From DAOQVR01 sp035341665 (lineage in GTDB: Bacteria; Chloroflexota; Anaerolineae; JAAYZQ01), in assembly GCA_035341665.1 (NCBI GenBank), contig DAOQVR010000018.1, forward strand, positions 1 to 64,000: 64,000 bases of DNA. The letters are read 5' to 3'. Numbering within the stretch: position 1 is the first letter of the stretch; each line of letters begins with the position of its first letter. Under the pieces are notes generated by a model. That model was given only the letters and a program-made list of their open reading frames with translations, searched no databases and was not told the origin of the DNA. The position numbers were made by a program, and so were the translations under genes. Shown here in pieces: positions 33,993 through 43,500 of this stretch.

Positions 33993-35486
33993 CTAGGCCC
34001 AAAGGAGCCTTTTGCGCTTGAGTAGGCCGATTGCGTCCGATCGGTGCTTTTCCAGACCCAGGTCCTTGGCGTGAAAGCCGTAGGCGACGCCCATGAGTTG
34101 CGTGAAGTACACGATCGGGATGTCGAAGCTGCCCGCGTATTGATCGTTGATCATGTCTTGGCGCAGGTCGAGGTTGGCGTGGCATAGGGGACAGGCCGTT
34201 GCTATCAGATCGGCACCGCACTCCAGTGCGTTGGCCAAGATCTTTCTGCTGAGGTCGAGGGCGATGTCGAGAGTGCTGAGGGAGAGGGAGCCGCCGCAGC
34301 AGTCAACCTTGTAGCCCCAGTCAACGGTATCCGCTCCGAGAGCGTGCATAAGGCGCTCCATGTTGGTTGGATACTCGTAGTGCTCCTCTTCCGTGATCTT
34401 AGGGGGCCTTGTCAGAAGGCAGCCGTAGTAGCAGGCCACCTTCAGCCCTCGAAGCCGCCGCACGACTGGACTGGCGGCTGCCTCATACCCGACCCGATCG
34501 GTGATGGTGGAGAGGAGGTTGTCAACCTGGATGCCTCCCGAGTAGTCGAAACCGATATCCTCCGCGACGCGCTTAGCCAAGGCCTGGTCCTTTTCGACCT
34601 CGTGCATGGCGATGCGAAACCGGGAGAAGCAGGAGGCACACGGCATGGTCATGTAGCTGTGGCCCATTCGCTGTGCTGCGGCCAGCGTCTGCATGGGCAA
34701 CTTGACAGAGCGATAGAAGTCGGTGTTGTGGGCGGGCGAGGTGCCGCAGCAGACCCAGCCCTCAGGCTCAACCAGCTTCAGGCCAAGCTTCTCGGCAACT
34801 GCCAGGGTGGACAGGTGGAACTCGATCCCAGTGGCGTGCAGGCTGCACCCGGGGTAGTAGGATATCACGTCAGGGGCCGCGGTGGGCCGCTCCCCGAGAC
34901 GAGGGCCCGGGTATGCTGGCACTTCCTGGTCCAGTCCTGTTTCTGCCGTGCGACCATTGCGAGGGCGCCGTGCGATATCGGGGAGGATCTTGAGCTTTCC
35001 GTGGCGAAGCATGCCCACTGCCATGGGCAGATCATACTTGAAGAGCTGGCGGAAGTTGAGATGGCCTGTGAAGAACTCGCGTATGTAGAGTTCAGCCATG
35101 AGGCCCAGTTCCCACATGCGACCGAACCAGTCGATCCCGCGGTTGGCGGCGGTATAGAACATGGGGACCGTCGGGGCCTTTGAGGGTATCCCTTGTTCCT
35201 TCGCCATAATCTCCAACTCGTCCATTATGCGGGCGATATCAATCCCCTGAGGACAGCGCGTCGAGCAGGTCTCGCAAGCAGCGCAGATGGAGATTGTGCG
35301 AGAGTGGAGGACGAGATCAGCCTGTCCAAACTGGGCAGCTCGCAGAACCTGGTGCGGCTTCAGGTCGAAATAGGCAGCTACCGGGCAGCCCGCCGTGCAC
35401 TTCTTGCATTGATAACAGAGGAACACGTTCTCGCCGGAGCGTTTCTCGAGCTCCTTGGCGAGATCGGTTCGTAGGCTGACGCTCAT
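33993..35486 (-). CDS. HdrC-HdrB fusion protein (heterodisulfide reductase-like)
   Basis: 497 residues. The N-terminal HdrC part has two [4Fe-4S] motifs, CYQCKKCTAGCP near residue 24 and CAACETCSTRCP near 68. The C-terminal HdrB part (from about 205) has two CCG domains: CCGTSPAHN...PCASC and CCGGSLSLS...ACPLC. Such CCG domains bind the noncubane [4Fe-4S] centres of HdrB. In Moorella a MetFV-HdrCBA-MvhD complex links methylene-THF reduction to Hdr electron transfer. This gene sits 17 bp after metF, so the fusion probably serves MetFV. The operon also carries separate hdrC and hdrB genes, which form the second module. Confidence 0.9.
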   Translation of the reverse strand: MSVSLRTDLAKELEKRSGENVFLCYQCKKCTAGCPVAAYFDLKPHQVLRAAQFGQADLVLHSRTISICAACETCSTRCPQGIDIARIMDELEIMAKEQGIPSKAPTVPMFYTAANRGIDWFGRMWELGLMAELYIREFFTGHLNFRQLFKYDLPMAVGMLRHGKLKILPDIARRPRNGRTAETGLDQEVPAYPGPRLGERPTAAPDVISYYPGCSLHATGIEFHLSTLAVAEKLGLKLVEPEGWVCCGTSPAHNTDFYRSVKLPMQTLAAAQRMGHSYMTMPCASCFSRFRIAMHEVEKDQALAKRVAEDIGFDYSGGIQVDNLLSTITDRVGYEAAASPVVRRLRGLKVACYYGCLLTRPPKITEEEHYEYPTNMERLMHALGADTVDWGYKVDCCGGSLSLSTLDIALDLSRKILANALECGADLIATACPLCHANLDLRQDMINDQYAGSFDIPIVYFTQLMGVAYGFHAKDLGLEKHRSDAIGLLKRKRLLWA

Positions 35487-35503
35487 GGGCTGTCTCCTGT
35501 TGG

Positions 35504-36535
35504 TTACTCGGTCGTCTGGCGCGCAGGATCGTACTTGGGACCGATCTTGGCCTGCCTGCAGATTTCATCCACAGCTTCTTCCCACTCTATTGCCATGATG
35601 TGGACGCCTGCAACGCCTTCCGTCTCCCGGCAGGCGTTGATGATCTCGACGCAGATGCGGATTCCTTCGCCTTCGAGTGCGTCCTTTCGCGCTTTGCGAG
35701 CTTGCGCTGCCTCCTTGGGCTCCATGGCCTTGATCTGCTCTGGGCTGGGCAAGCCCTTGGTAGCGTCGGTTAGGCGCTGGATGTACTGGGGCTCAACCTC
35801 CATTCCTGGAACCTTGGTAGCCATGTACTTGGCCGCCACGACGCTCTTGATGGGACCGACGCCCGCCAGGATGTAGACTCTCTCATGGATCCCGAGGTCT
35901 ACCACGCGGCGCATGAACTCCTGGAACTTGCCCATGTTGTAGATCAGCTGTGTCTGGACAAAGTCGGCACCTGCGGCGGCTTTCTTGCCGAGACGATAGG
36001 GCCTGAACTCGAAGGGATCGGCGAAAGGGTTCTCAGCGGCTCCCAAGAAGAAGCGGGGTTCCTGCCCCTTGATGGCGTCTCCGCACTGAAAGACCTTCTT
36101 GTCGCGCATGTCGCGGCACATCTGGAGCAGACTCACCGAGTCTAGATCGTGCACGTTCTTTGACTGTGGATGGTTGCCAAAGGTCTGATGGTCACCTGTC
36201 AGGCACAGCAGGTTGCGTATGCCCAAGGCATGGGCGCCAAGCAAGTCGCTTTGGATGGCGATCCGGTTGCGGTCACGGCAGGTCATCTGGATATTGGGCT
36301 CGATACCCAACTCCATGAGCATGACTGCGACGGAGATGGAAGACATGCGCACCACAGCCGTCTGGTTGTCGGTGATGTTGACGGACTCGACGATGCCGCG
36401 GAGGAATTGCGCTTTGTGCTCAACCACGCTCCGGTCAGCACTCTGAGGAGGCCCCAGCTCACCGGTTGCTGCGAAGTAGCCTGCCTTCAGAGCCTTCTCA
36501 AGATTGCTGCCTACTTTGTAGCCATTGTCGCTCAT
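35504..36535 (-). CDS. metF: Methylenetetrahydrofolate reductase (MetF family)
   Basis: 343 residues, TIM-barrel MTHFR family: ATGELGPPQSADR, SVNITDNQTAVVRMS, MTCRDRNRIAIQSDL, NLLCLTGDHQTF and VYILAGVGPIKS. The FAD-binding Asp (GDH) and substrate region (QTQLIYNM) are present. It reduces methylene-THF to methyl-THF, the most oxidising step of the methyl branch. The start overlaps metV by 4 bases, and its GGAGG lies within the end of metV, so the two subunits are translationally coupled, as expected for a MetVF complex. Confidence 0.94.
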   Translation of the reverse strand: MSDNGYKVGSNLEKALKAGYFAATGELGPPQSADRSVVEHKAQFLRGIVESVNITDNQTAVVRMSSISVAVMLMELGIEPNIQMTCRDRNRIAIQSDLLGAHALGIRNLLCLTGDHQTFGNHPQSKNVHDLDSVSLLQMCRDMRDKKVFQCGDAIKGQEPRFFLGAAENPFADPFEFRPYRLGKKAAAGADFVQTQLIYNMGKFQEFMRRVVDLGIHERVYILAGVGPIKSVVAAKYMATKVPGMEVEPQYIQRLTDATKGLPSPEQIKAMEPKEAAQARKARKDALEGEGIRICVEIINACRETEGVAGVHIMAIEWEEAVDEICRQAKIGPKYDPARQTTE

Positions 36536-37206
36536 AGCCGCAGATCCTCCCGCGTAATCTTGCGCTGACCTCCGTCACGGGAGGTGCTCCAGTTTTTTGG
36601 ACTGTGCACCTCCATCAGCCTGTCCAGTTGGCCGAGGGCCTCTAGGCGCTTGTAGATCTGGTCCCACACGCAAGGTGTCTGCCGGTCGGCGTACACCTCG
36701 CAGATACCGCGCTGCGAGCCACCGCAGGGGCCGTTCATCAGGCTCTTTGCGCAGCGCGCGACGGGGCACAGCCCACCCGTAGTTGCCAACACGCAGTCGC
36801 CACAGGCCTGGCAGCGCTCCTCCCAGACGCCCTGCTCCGTGGGCTGGCTGAGGCCGCTGGTGTTGAGCCCGGGAAGCGTCAGCTTCTGAGGGAACTGCTC
36901 GTTCACGGTTTGGACGCCGATGCCACAGGCCAAGGAGACAACAAGGTCGGCGTCGCGGATGTGATCGGCTGCCAGGTCATTGTATTCAAACTCACACTGA
37001 CGCTGTACCGTGAACTCCCGGATGTCCTTTTCTTCGCCCGCCAATCGAGTCGCCATACGCAGCTGTGACGCCAGTATGGCGACCTCTTTTTCGCCCCCGG
37101 CGAAGCAGACTGTCACGCAGGTGCCGCAACCCAGTATGAGGACTTTTTCGGCGCCGGCAATCATGGCCTTGATCTCCTCAAGGGGCTTTTGTTGCGCTAC
37201 TATCAT
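36532..37206 (-). CDS. metV: MetV, methylene-THF reductase C-terminal / zinc-iron-sulfur subunit
   Basis: 224 residues from the ATG at 37206 (GGAGG 6-7 bases upstream). A 56-codon upstream extension runs back into the tldE side and is rejected. Cysteine-rich motifs LGCGTCVTVCFAGG near residue 21 and CQACGDCVLATTGGLC...CAKSLMNGPCGG near 150-180 are characteristic of MetV. MetV relays electrons to the MetF flavin. Gene order MetV-MetF-HdrCB on the transcript mirrors the acetogen MetVF-Hdr clusters. Confidence 0.92.
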   Translation of the reverse strand: MIVAQQKPLEEIKAMIAGAEKVLILGCGTCVTVCFAGGEKEVAILASQLRMATRLAGEEKDIREFTVQRQCEFEYNDLAADHIRDADLVVSLACGIGVQTVNEQFPQKLTLPGLNTSGLSQPTEQGVWEERCQACGDCVLATTGGLCPVARCAKSLMNGPCGGSQRGICEVYADRQTPCVWDQIYKRLEALGQLDRLMEVHSPKNWSTSRDGGQRKITREDLRL

Positions 37207-37241
37207 GCTCCAACCTCCATAATCGTGGATAGACGATATCG

Positions 37242-38627
37242 TCAGAATGAGGGATTCGAGTGCGAGACCTCGAGTCCATGAACTTGCATGTACCTGGGAA
37301 CGATGATCGCCACCGGGTTCCTCGCGCCGTAGCTGTGTGTGGTGTTGTAGGGAAGTGTCGTTTGGGTCAGCCACTCTACGCGGCCTCCGAAGATATCGAG
37401 CAGGCTCTGCGTCAGCCGCACGTTGAAGGGGATACCGACCGAGCCGTCCTTTCGAAGGAGGAGGGCGCCAAAGCGCGAGCTGGCCGTGATGAGGCCTTTT
37501 GTCGGGTTGACGACATTCATGTAGTGCAGGAAAGGCACGTACAGCGCATCGCGGTCGCGCCGCTTGGCGACCAGGTCAGGGAGTGAGCACGCCTGCGCAT
37601 CACCGCCGCCCATTGCCAGGCTCTTGTGGGCAACCGTGTGGCCGGTGGGCGTGGCCCCAAACTCGTCGGCGCTATCTTGCGACCACAAGAAGCCCCTGAA
37701 GGTCCCTTGATCCACGATGGGCCAGGGTCTTCTGGGAATGCCCGTAAAGTCCACACGAAACGGGAAGGTCTCAAGCCTGTCTGGATCGTCGATCAGGGTG
37801 AAGAGCGGCGAGAAGACCTGGCGCCCAAGATCGCTCGCCTGAAGGAAGGAGTAGCCTCTCTTCATCAGGCCACCATCGAAGCCGACCCAGTTCATCACGC
37901 CGAGCATCTCGGCGATGGCGGCTGGGCCAAAGATGATGTCGTACGCCCCGAGGGGCAGTTGGCTGGGCTGAGTGGACTCGAAGCGATCGGCTAGAAATGA
38001 CAGCTCGCGGTGAAGTGCGGCAGGATCCAGGTCGGGCGCGGCCTGGGCGGACTGCTCAGCGATCAGCTCCCACTTGAGGCCGGCATGAGCAAGGACGGCG
38101 GTCACCTGCGCATCTGACGTCCTGAAGTAGAGGCTGTGGTCAGAGCGAGTGTTCATCAGTGCGATAGTGTTCGAACCAGATGAGAAGATGCCGGACAGCT
38201 TGAGTTCGGGTGACTCAAGTCCCAGCGCTGCTTCATTGAAGTATGCAAGCTTCTGCTCGCTACTCATCTCGGCCAGAGGTCGGTCAAAAGCGGATTCGTC
38301 AGTGAACGATGTGCGATAGGTGGGGACGGTGGGTTGGTAGGTGAGTGGCTGGGAGTGCTGGACCATTTCCCAGCACATGTCGATCGTGCCCTTGATGTCG
38401 TCCGCCCTGGACAGATCGGTGATCAGGCCGACGCTGGCCTGCCTCCTGTCCAGCGTGGCCTGGATGTTCAGGCGGATGAGGTGCTCGCTTGTGTTGAGCG
38501 AGATGGCCGAGTTGGCGAAGCGCATGAGCGAGCCGTTTTCCTCTTGATACAGGAACTCGATCTCGTACCCCTTGCCAATGGCGTAGGTGCGCAGATCGTG
38601 CAGGGTCTGGAGTACTTGGTCTATCAT
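37242..38627 (-). CDS. tldE: TldE/PmbA-family protein
   Basis: 461 residues. It has the family's N-terminal and C-terminal domains, with PFRVDFTGIPRRPWPIVDQGTFRGFLWSQ-type segments in the C-terminal half. It lacks the HExxxH metal site, as TldE subunits do. TldE pairs with the TldD protease encoded 2 bp upstream on the transcript. The pair cleaves unfolded or modified peptides (for example microcin B17 leader, CcdA). Its position between the selenocysteine MvhD and MetV is unexpected and may mean a maturation role or simple co-option. AGGAGT precedes the ATG. Confidence 0.88.
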   Translation of the reverse strand: MIDQVLQTLHDLRTYAIGKGYEIEFLYQEENGSLMRFANSAISLNTSEHLIRLNIQATLDRRQASVGLITDLSRADDIKGTIDMCWEMVQHSQPLTYQPTVPTYRTSFTDESAFDRPLAEMSSEQKLAYFNEAALGLESPELKLSGIFSSGSNTIALMNTRSDHSLYFRTSDAQVTAVLAHAGLKWELIAEQSAQAAPDLDPAALHRELSFLADRFESTQPSQLPLGAYDIIFGPAAIAEMLGVMNWVGFDGGLMKRGYSFLQASDLGRQVFSPLFTLIDDPDRLETFPFRVDFTGIPRRPWPIVDQGTFRGFLWSQDSADEFGATPTGHTVAHKSLAMGGGDAQACSLPDLVAKRRDRDALYVPFLHYMNVVNPTKGLITASSRFGALLLRKDGSVGIPFNVRLTQSLLDIFGGRVEWLTQTTLPYNTTHSYGARNPVAIIVPRYMQVHGLEVSHSNPSF

Positions 38628-38629
38628 GG

Positions 38630-40084
38630 TTACACTCCTATGGTCACGTCATCGAACCGGCAGACGGGGATGCCGTGGCCCAGCTGCATGATCTGGTTGG
38701 GCTGGCCCTTGCCGCAGTTGTCGACATACTTGAGGTCCCAGGTGGAGTCGTCTCCGACAGCCGAGAGTGAGTTCCAGAACCGGACGGTGTCGCCTTTGTA
38801 GGTCGAGTTCTTCACGACCCGGGTGATCTCTCCATTGTCAACAAGCCACCCGATCTCGCACCCAAAGTGGAACTGCTCGCGGTTGGACCCGATCGACCAG
38901 CTCCGGTCCCCGTCAAGCACGATACCTCTCTCCGTCCGGCTGACGATTTCGGAGAGAGTCCCGTCTGACCCTGGGTCGATATTGATGTTGGTCATCCGCT
39001 CGATGGGCACGCGATAGAAGGATGTTGCCCGGTTGCAGCCACCGCTACCAGGGAAGAGGACGTGTCCTGCCTTGGCGTTGGCCTCCTCTACCATCTGCCT
39101 ACCGGTAATGGCTCCGACCAGTATGCCCTTGTCAATGAGGAGTGTGTTTTGGGCAGGAACTCCGTCATCGTCAAAGCCGAAGCTGCCGGGGCTGTTGGGC
39201 ATCGTAGCGTTGGCCCTGGCCGTCAGCTTCGCAGAGCCGTAGCGCAGCCTTCCGAAGTCCGCCAATGTCACAAACGAGCCGCCGGCAAATGATAGCTCGT
39301 AGCCAAGAATCCGGTCCAGCTCGAGCGCATGCCCAATCGTCTCGTGGGTTTGGAGGTGCATGATGTCGGGCAGCAGAATGACAGAGCGGGTCTCTTTAGG
39401 GCAGTCCTCGGCGATCAGCACCTGGTTGAGTTCCTCGACCAGGCGCTCAGCCTGCCTAGAAAACCATGGCTCGTCTATCGATTCCCACCCGCGAGTGAGT
39501 CCTCGGCACCCCAGGCGCACCTTTCGCTCATGGGAGGTGCCCTGGGCGTCGTTGCCGTCGACCTCCATCTGGGCGAAGACCTCGGTGATTCTCTTGTCGA
39601 TCTCGGCCTTTTCACTGTCGAGGAAGACAACCTGCTTCCGGACGAAGGTTAGGCGCCCGATTCGCTGGGCTACGCCGGCCTGGTCCATGGCCGCGTCCAT
39701 GTGCTGAAGAGATCCAACCTTGTCACGGAGAGCAACCGTGAACGGGTCGATCGTACAGGGGCTCACGAAGTCGGCACGTACAGCATCCCTGTCAGCCAGC
39801 CGGATTGGGAAGGTGACACGTGCGGCGGCAGCCCGGGCGTTCTCGAGCGCTTTGCTGAACACGGCCGATGGCTCGCCCGCAAAGGAGGAAGCCGCGAAGC
39901 CCCAGGCCCCGCCAAAGAGGACCCGAACTCCTAGGCCACTCTCCCGTGAGAAGGAGTTGTCCTTGAGGTTCCCGTTCCACATCACGAGGGACTGAGTCTC
40001 CTCGAAGGGATACCAGCGGGCATCTACGTAAGAGGCCCCCTGGGCTCGAGTGTGTTCGACCAGATGTCGCAGTTGTTCTAGCAT
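38630..40084 (-). CDS. tldD: TldD metalloprotease
   Basis: 484 residues with the metal-binding HETIGHALELD (HExxxH) near residue 250, FGFDDDGVPAQNTLLIDKG, and the C-terminal VDNCGKGQP motif with the third metal ligand region. It should form a TldD/E heterodimer with its neighbour. The ATG overlaps the end of the selenocysteine mvhD by 7 bases, so translation is coupled to readthrough of that gene. If UGA decoding fails, ribosomes terminate about 250 bases before this start. Confidence 0.92.
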   Translation of the reverse strand: MLEQLRHLVEHTRAQGASYVDARWYPFEETQSLVMWNGNLKDNSFSRESGLGVRVLFGGAWGFAASSFAGEPSAVFSKALENARAAAARVTFPIRLADRDAVRADFVSPCTIDPFTVALRDKVGSLQHMDAAMDQAGVAQRIGRLTFVRKQVVFLDSEKAEIDKRITEVFAQMEVDGNDAQGTSHERKVRLGCRGLTRGWESIDEPWFSRQAERLVEELNQVLIAEDCPKETRSVILLPDIMHLQTHETIGHALELDRILGYELSFAGGSFVTLADFGRLRYGSAKLTARANATMPNSPGSFGFDDDGVPAQNTLLIDKGILVGAITGRQMVEEANAKAGHVLFPGSGGCNRATSFYRVPIERMTNINIDPGSDGTLSEIVSRTERGIVLDGDRSWSIGSNREQFHFGCEIGWLVDNGEITRVVKNSTYKGDTVRFWNSLSAVGDDSTWDLKYVDNCGKGQPNQIMQLGHGIPVCRFDDVTIGV

Positions 40085-40530
40085 GAAGGCTCCTGTTCTG
40101 ATTCTTCTCGAGGGCGCCCGGCCTGCTTCAGAGGATTGGGCCCGAGCTGCCGAGCTCGCTCTGTCATGTCGGCCGCGATCTGTGCGAATCGGGCTCCCTC
40201 GGCCGAAGACAGAAAGAACATCTCAAGGCGTTCGGGTTCGAGGCCCGTTTCGGCCAGCAGCCGTTTCGTGTAGTTGACTCTTCGTTCAGCGCCTAGATTA
40301 CCTTCCAGGTAATGACAGGTACCCTTGAGTCAGCCGGCGACGAACACTGCATCGGCGCCGCCCTCGAAGGCTTTGAGAAGGTAGATCACGTCGATCTTTC
40401 CGGTGCAGGGAAGGTGCAGTACTTTTACGTTGGGTGGATAGGCTAGGCGCATCGATCCGGCGAGGTCCGCGGCAGCGTAGGCACAGAAATGGCACGCGAA
40501 AGCCAGGACCTGCGGTTCGAACTCAGTCAT
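40078..40530 (-). CDS. mvhD: MvhD-like iron-sulfur subunit, selenoprotein with in-frame UGA
   Basis: 150 residues if the UGA at codon 67 (40330-40332) is read as selenocysteine; otherwise only 66. Before the UGA the protein has CHFCAYAAADLAG and PCTGKIDVIYLLKAFEGGAD. After it the frame stays open for 83 codons and reads LKGTCHYLEGN, then RVNYTKRLLAETGLEPERLEM and ending with MTERARQLGPNPLK: the classic MvhD C-terminus. The Cys paralogue at 46565-47017 has Cys72 at the aligned position. MvhD relays electrons into HdrA. A SECIS-like hairpin lies just downstream of the UGA. Standard gene callers will truncate this gene. Confidence 0.88.
40292..40319 (-). promoter_or_regulatory. Putative bacterial SECIS hairpin
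   Basis: On the minus strand, ATTACC (40313-40308) pairs with GGTAAT (40302-40297) around the loop TGGAA, with a lower CCT/AGG pairing. The apical loop lies 22 nt after the UGA and contains GG, matching the usual bacterial SECIS distance and loop character. Confidence 0.6.
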
Positions 40531-40534
40531 CTCC

Positions 40535-43500
40535 TTATCCTCCGAGAGCTAGATCGATCGACTCAAATAGAGAGCTCTGCTTGGCCAAAACCTGGTCGTC
40601 GGTGAAGTGCTGAAGCTGGATGGCTTTGGCCGGGCATTCTGCCGCACAGAGACCGCAGCCGCGGCATGCTGCAGCACTGATCTCCGCAGCGCCTGTGATC
40701 CCGCCGACGCCCACGAGCAACGGGTTGATGAGCACGGCGCTGAAGGGGCAGATGCGGACACAGGTGAGGCAGCCAGTGCACTTGGCGGGATCCGCTACGG
40801 CAACGACCCCGCCGACCTCAAGTGCTTCTCGTGACAGGATGGTGGAGGCGCGCGCGGCCGCGGCTCCAGCTTGGGCGATGACCTCGTCAATCAGCTTGGG
40901 GTAGTGTGCGCTACCCGCGAGGTAGATGCCCTCGGCCGGGAACTCGACAGGCTGTAGCTTCACATGCGCTTCCAGGAAGAATCCATCGAGAGTGCAGGAG
41001 AACTTAAGTTGGTCAGCCAAGTCCTGGCTGCCGTGTGCGGGCACCAGCGCTTCGCTAAGTACGAGCAGGTCGGCTGGTAGGACCAAGCTGCGCTGAAGAA
41101 TGTCGTCGTGGACGCAGATGCTGAGGCGTTCTCCGGTGGTGATCTCCGGCCGTGAACCCTCCGGGCAGCGAATGAAGGTAACGCCCGCCTTTCGTGCCGC
41201 CGTATAGAGCTTCTCGAGGAACCCGTACGTCCGGACATCGCGGTTGTATACCACGTAGACTGCGACGTCTGGGAAGAGCGTCTTGAGGCGGAGGGCGTTC
41301 TTGGCAGCCGTGGAGCAGCAGATCCGGCTGCAGTAGAAGCCGGTAGCGGAGCCGGCCTCGTCCCACGGTCCCACGCACTGGAGCATGACCACACTTCGTA
41401 GCGGTCCGGCGAAGGGCCCAGGTGACCGTGGGTCATCTGACTCGCTGCTTCCCAGTGCGTGCTCCAGGTCGAGCTGGGTGAGAACGCGGCCGTCTGCGCC
41501 GAGGCCGAATGCTGTGCCGCGGTGCTCTTGGGCGCCGGTGGCTACGATGATGACCCCGTGCTCGATCAGGCACTGGGTCGGCCCGGACTGCGACGCGACA
41601 ACCGTGCGGAAGTTGCCGACGAATCCGGAGGACTTTTGCACGACGTGGTTCGTGAGGACCTGGATGTGTGGATGATGTACAACGCGAGTGACCATGGAGG
41701 ACACGACGGGCCTCGGATCGATGCCGTCCCCGGTTGCCGTGAGGCGGCTTGCCAGACCTCCGAGTTGTGGCTCGCGTTCCACCAAAACCACATCATAGCC
41801 CTGGTCCGCCAGGCAGAGTGCCGAGGTCATCCCAGCAACGCCTCCGCCGATGACAAGTGCTTGGTGAAACAGACTCTGCTCTTGACGGTAGAGAGGCTGC
41901 AGCCTCCTGGAGCGTGCGACGGCCATCCGTGTAAGGTCCATAGCTTTCTGGGTCGCGAGTTGCGGCCACTGGGCGTGCACCCAGGAGTCTTGGTCACGGA
42001 TGTTGGCCATTTCAAATAGGAATGGGTTGAGGCCAGCCTCTCGAACTGTGTCACGAAAGATGGGCTCGTGGGTGCGGGGTGTGCACGACGAGACGATCAC
42101 TCGATTGAGGTTCTTGTCGCGAATCCGTTCCTGGATGAGCTTCAGGGAGTCGGCCGAGCAAGTGTACATCGTGTTCTCGGCATGCACGACATTCGGCAGC
42201 GACGCTGCGTAGCCGACTACCGCTGCCACATCCACCACCCCTGCGATGTTGGTGCCGCAGCTGCAGATGAAGACACCAATGCGGGGCTCATCCGTTGGCA
42301 GCACGGTCAGTTCGGGCGGGTACTCCGCCCGGGTCACGAGTGTCCCCCTCGCTTCGCCGATGGTGACCAAGGCGGCTGCCGCTGCACCGCCTGCCTGTAT
42401 TACTGTGTCTGGGATGTCCTTGGGCTCGGCGAAGGCCCCGCAGACGAATACCCCCGGGCGGGATGTTTCGACAGGATGGAAGGGCTGGGTCGCGCAAAAG
42501 CCGTCGCGATCGAGCTCGACCTCCAGCCTTTGGGACAGGAGCTCCGCGCCGGTCGGTTGCTCCATGCCAACGCTGAGCACGACCAGGTCGAATGGGTCCT
42601 TGGTCCAGCCACCGTCTTCGCGCTCGTACGTGAGGAGCAAGTTGTGGTTTGCCGGGTCTTCTGCAATCGCCGGAATCCGATACCGAACGTACCGTATTCC
42701 ATACTTCTCGCGAGCGCGCTGGTAGTAGGCGTCAAAGCCCTTGCTAAAGGCGCGCATGTCGAGCATGAAGATGGTACATTCCACGCCACGGACGTGCTCA
42801 GTAGCGAGGGTAGCCTCTTTTGTGGCGTACATGCAGCACACGGCGCTGCAGTACTCGTGCTCGCGATCGCGGGAACCCACGCACTGGAGGAAGGCGATCC
42901 GACGCGGCGGCTGCCGGTCAGAGGGGCGAAGAATGTGGCCCGCCGTGGGTCCAGACGCAGAGAGGAGCCTCTCAAACTCCAGGGAGGTCAGCACATTGGG
43001 GTACCGGCCATAGCCGAGGGCCGAGTAGCGTTCCGGGTTGAACGGCGCAAAGCCAGGAGCGAGAATGACCGCACCAACCTCGAGCGTCTGCTCGTAGGGC
43101 GCCTGATGATGGTCGATCGCGTGTGCCTTGCAGGCTAACACACACTGGTAGCACTCGGAGCAGAGGCCGCAGCTCAGGCAGCGTCCTGCTTCGGCCAGAG
43201 CCTCTTCCTCGCCGAGGCAGGCTTCCACTTCCCGAAAGTCATGCAGGCGATCCTGGATGGCCGCCTTGGGGGCGATTGCCCTTGGCCGCACGTCAACCTG
43301 CCCATGTGCGATCCTTGCCTGGATTTCCTCGTGACTGACCGCAGTCGTAGGCAGGGGCAGAAGCTCGCGCGGAGTGCGCAGGGGGACGCCTCGCAGATAA
43401 CGGTCGATGGACAGTGCTCCACGGCGGCCTGCGGCGATGGCCTCGATCAACGCTCCGGGTCCGGCGGCCGCATCACCACCTGCAAAGACGCCTGGGAGGT

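Noticed and set aside
36532..37374. 280-residue version of MetV
   Set aside because: The first 56 codons have no MetV character and lack a ribosome site, whereas the ATG at 37206 has both.
40298..40495. 66-codon frame antisense/offset to mvhD
   Set aside because: It is a shadow frame of the selenocysteine mvhD; its sequence has no protein-like motif.
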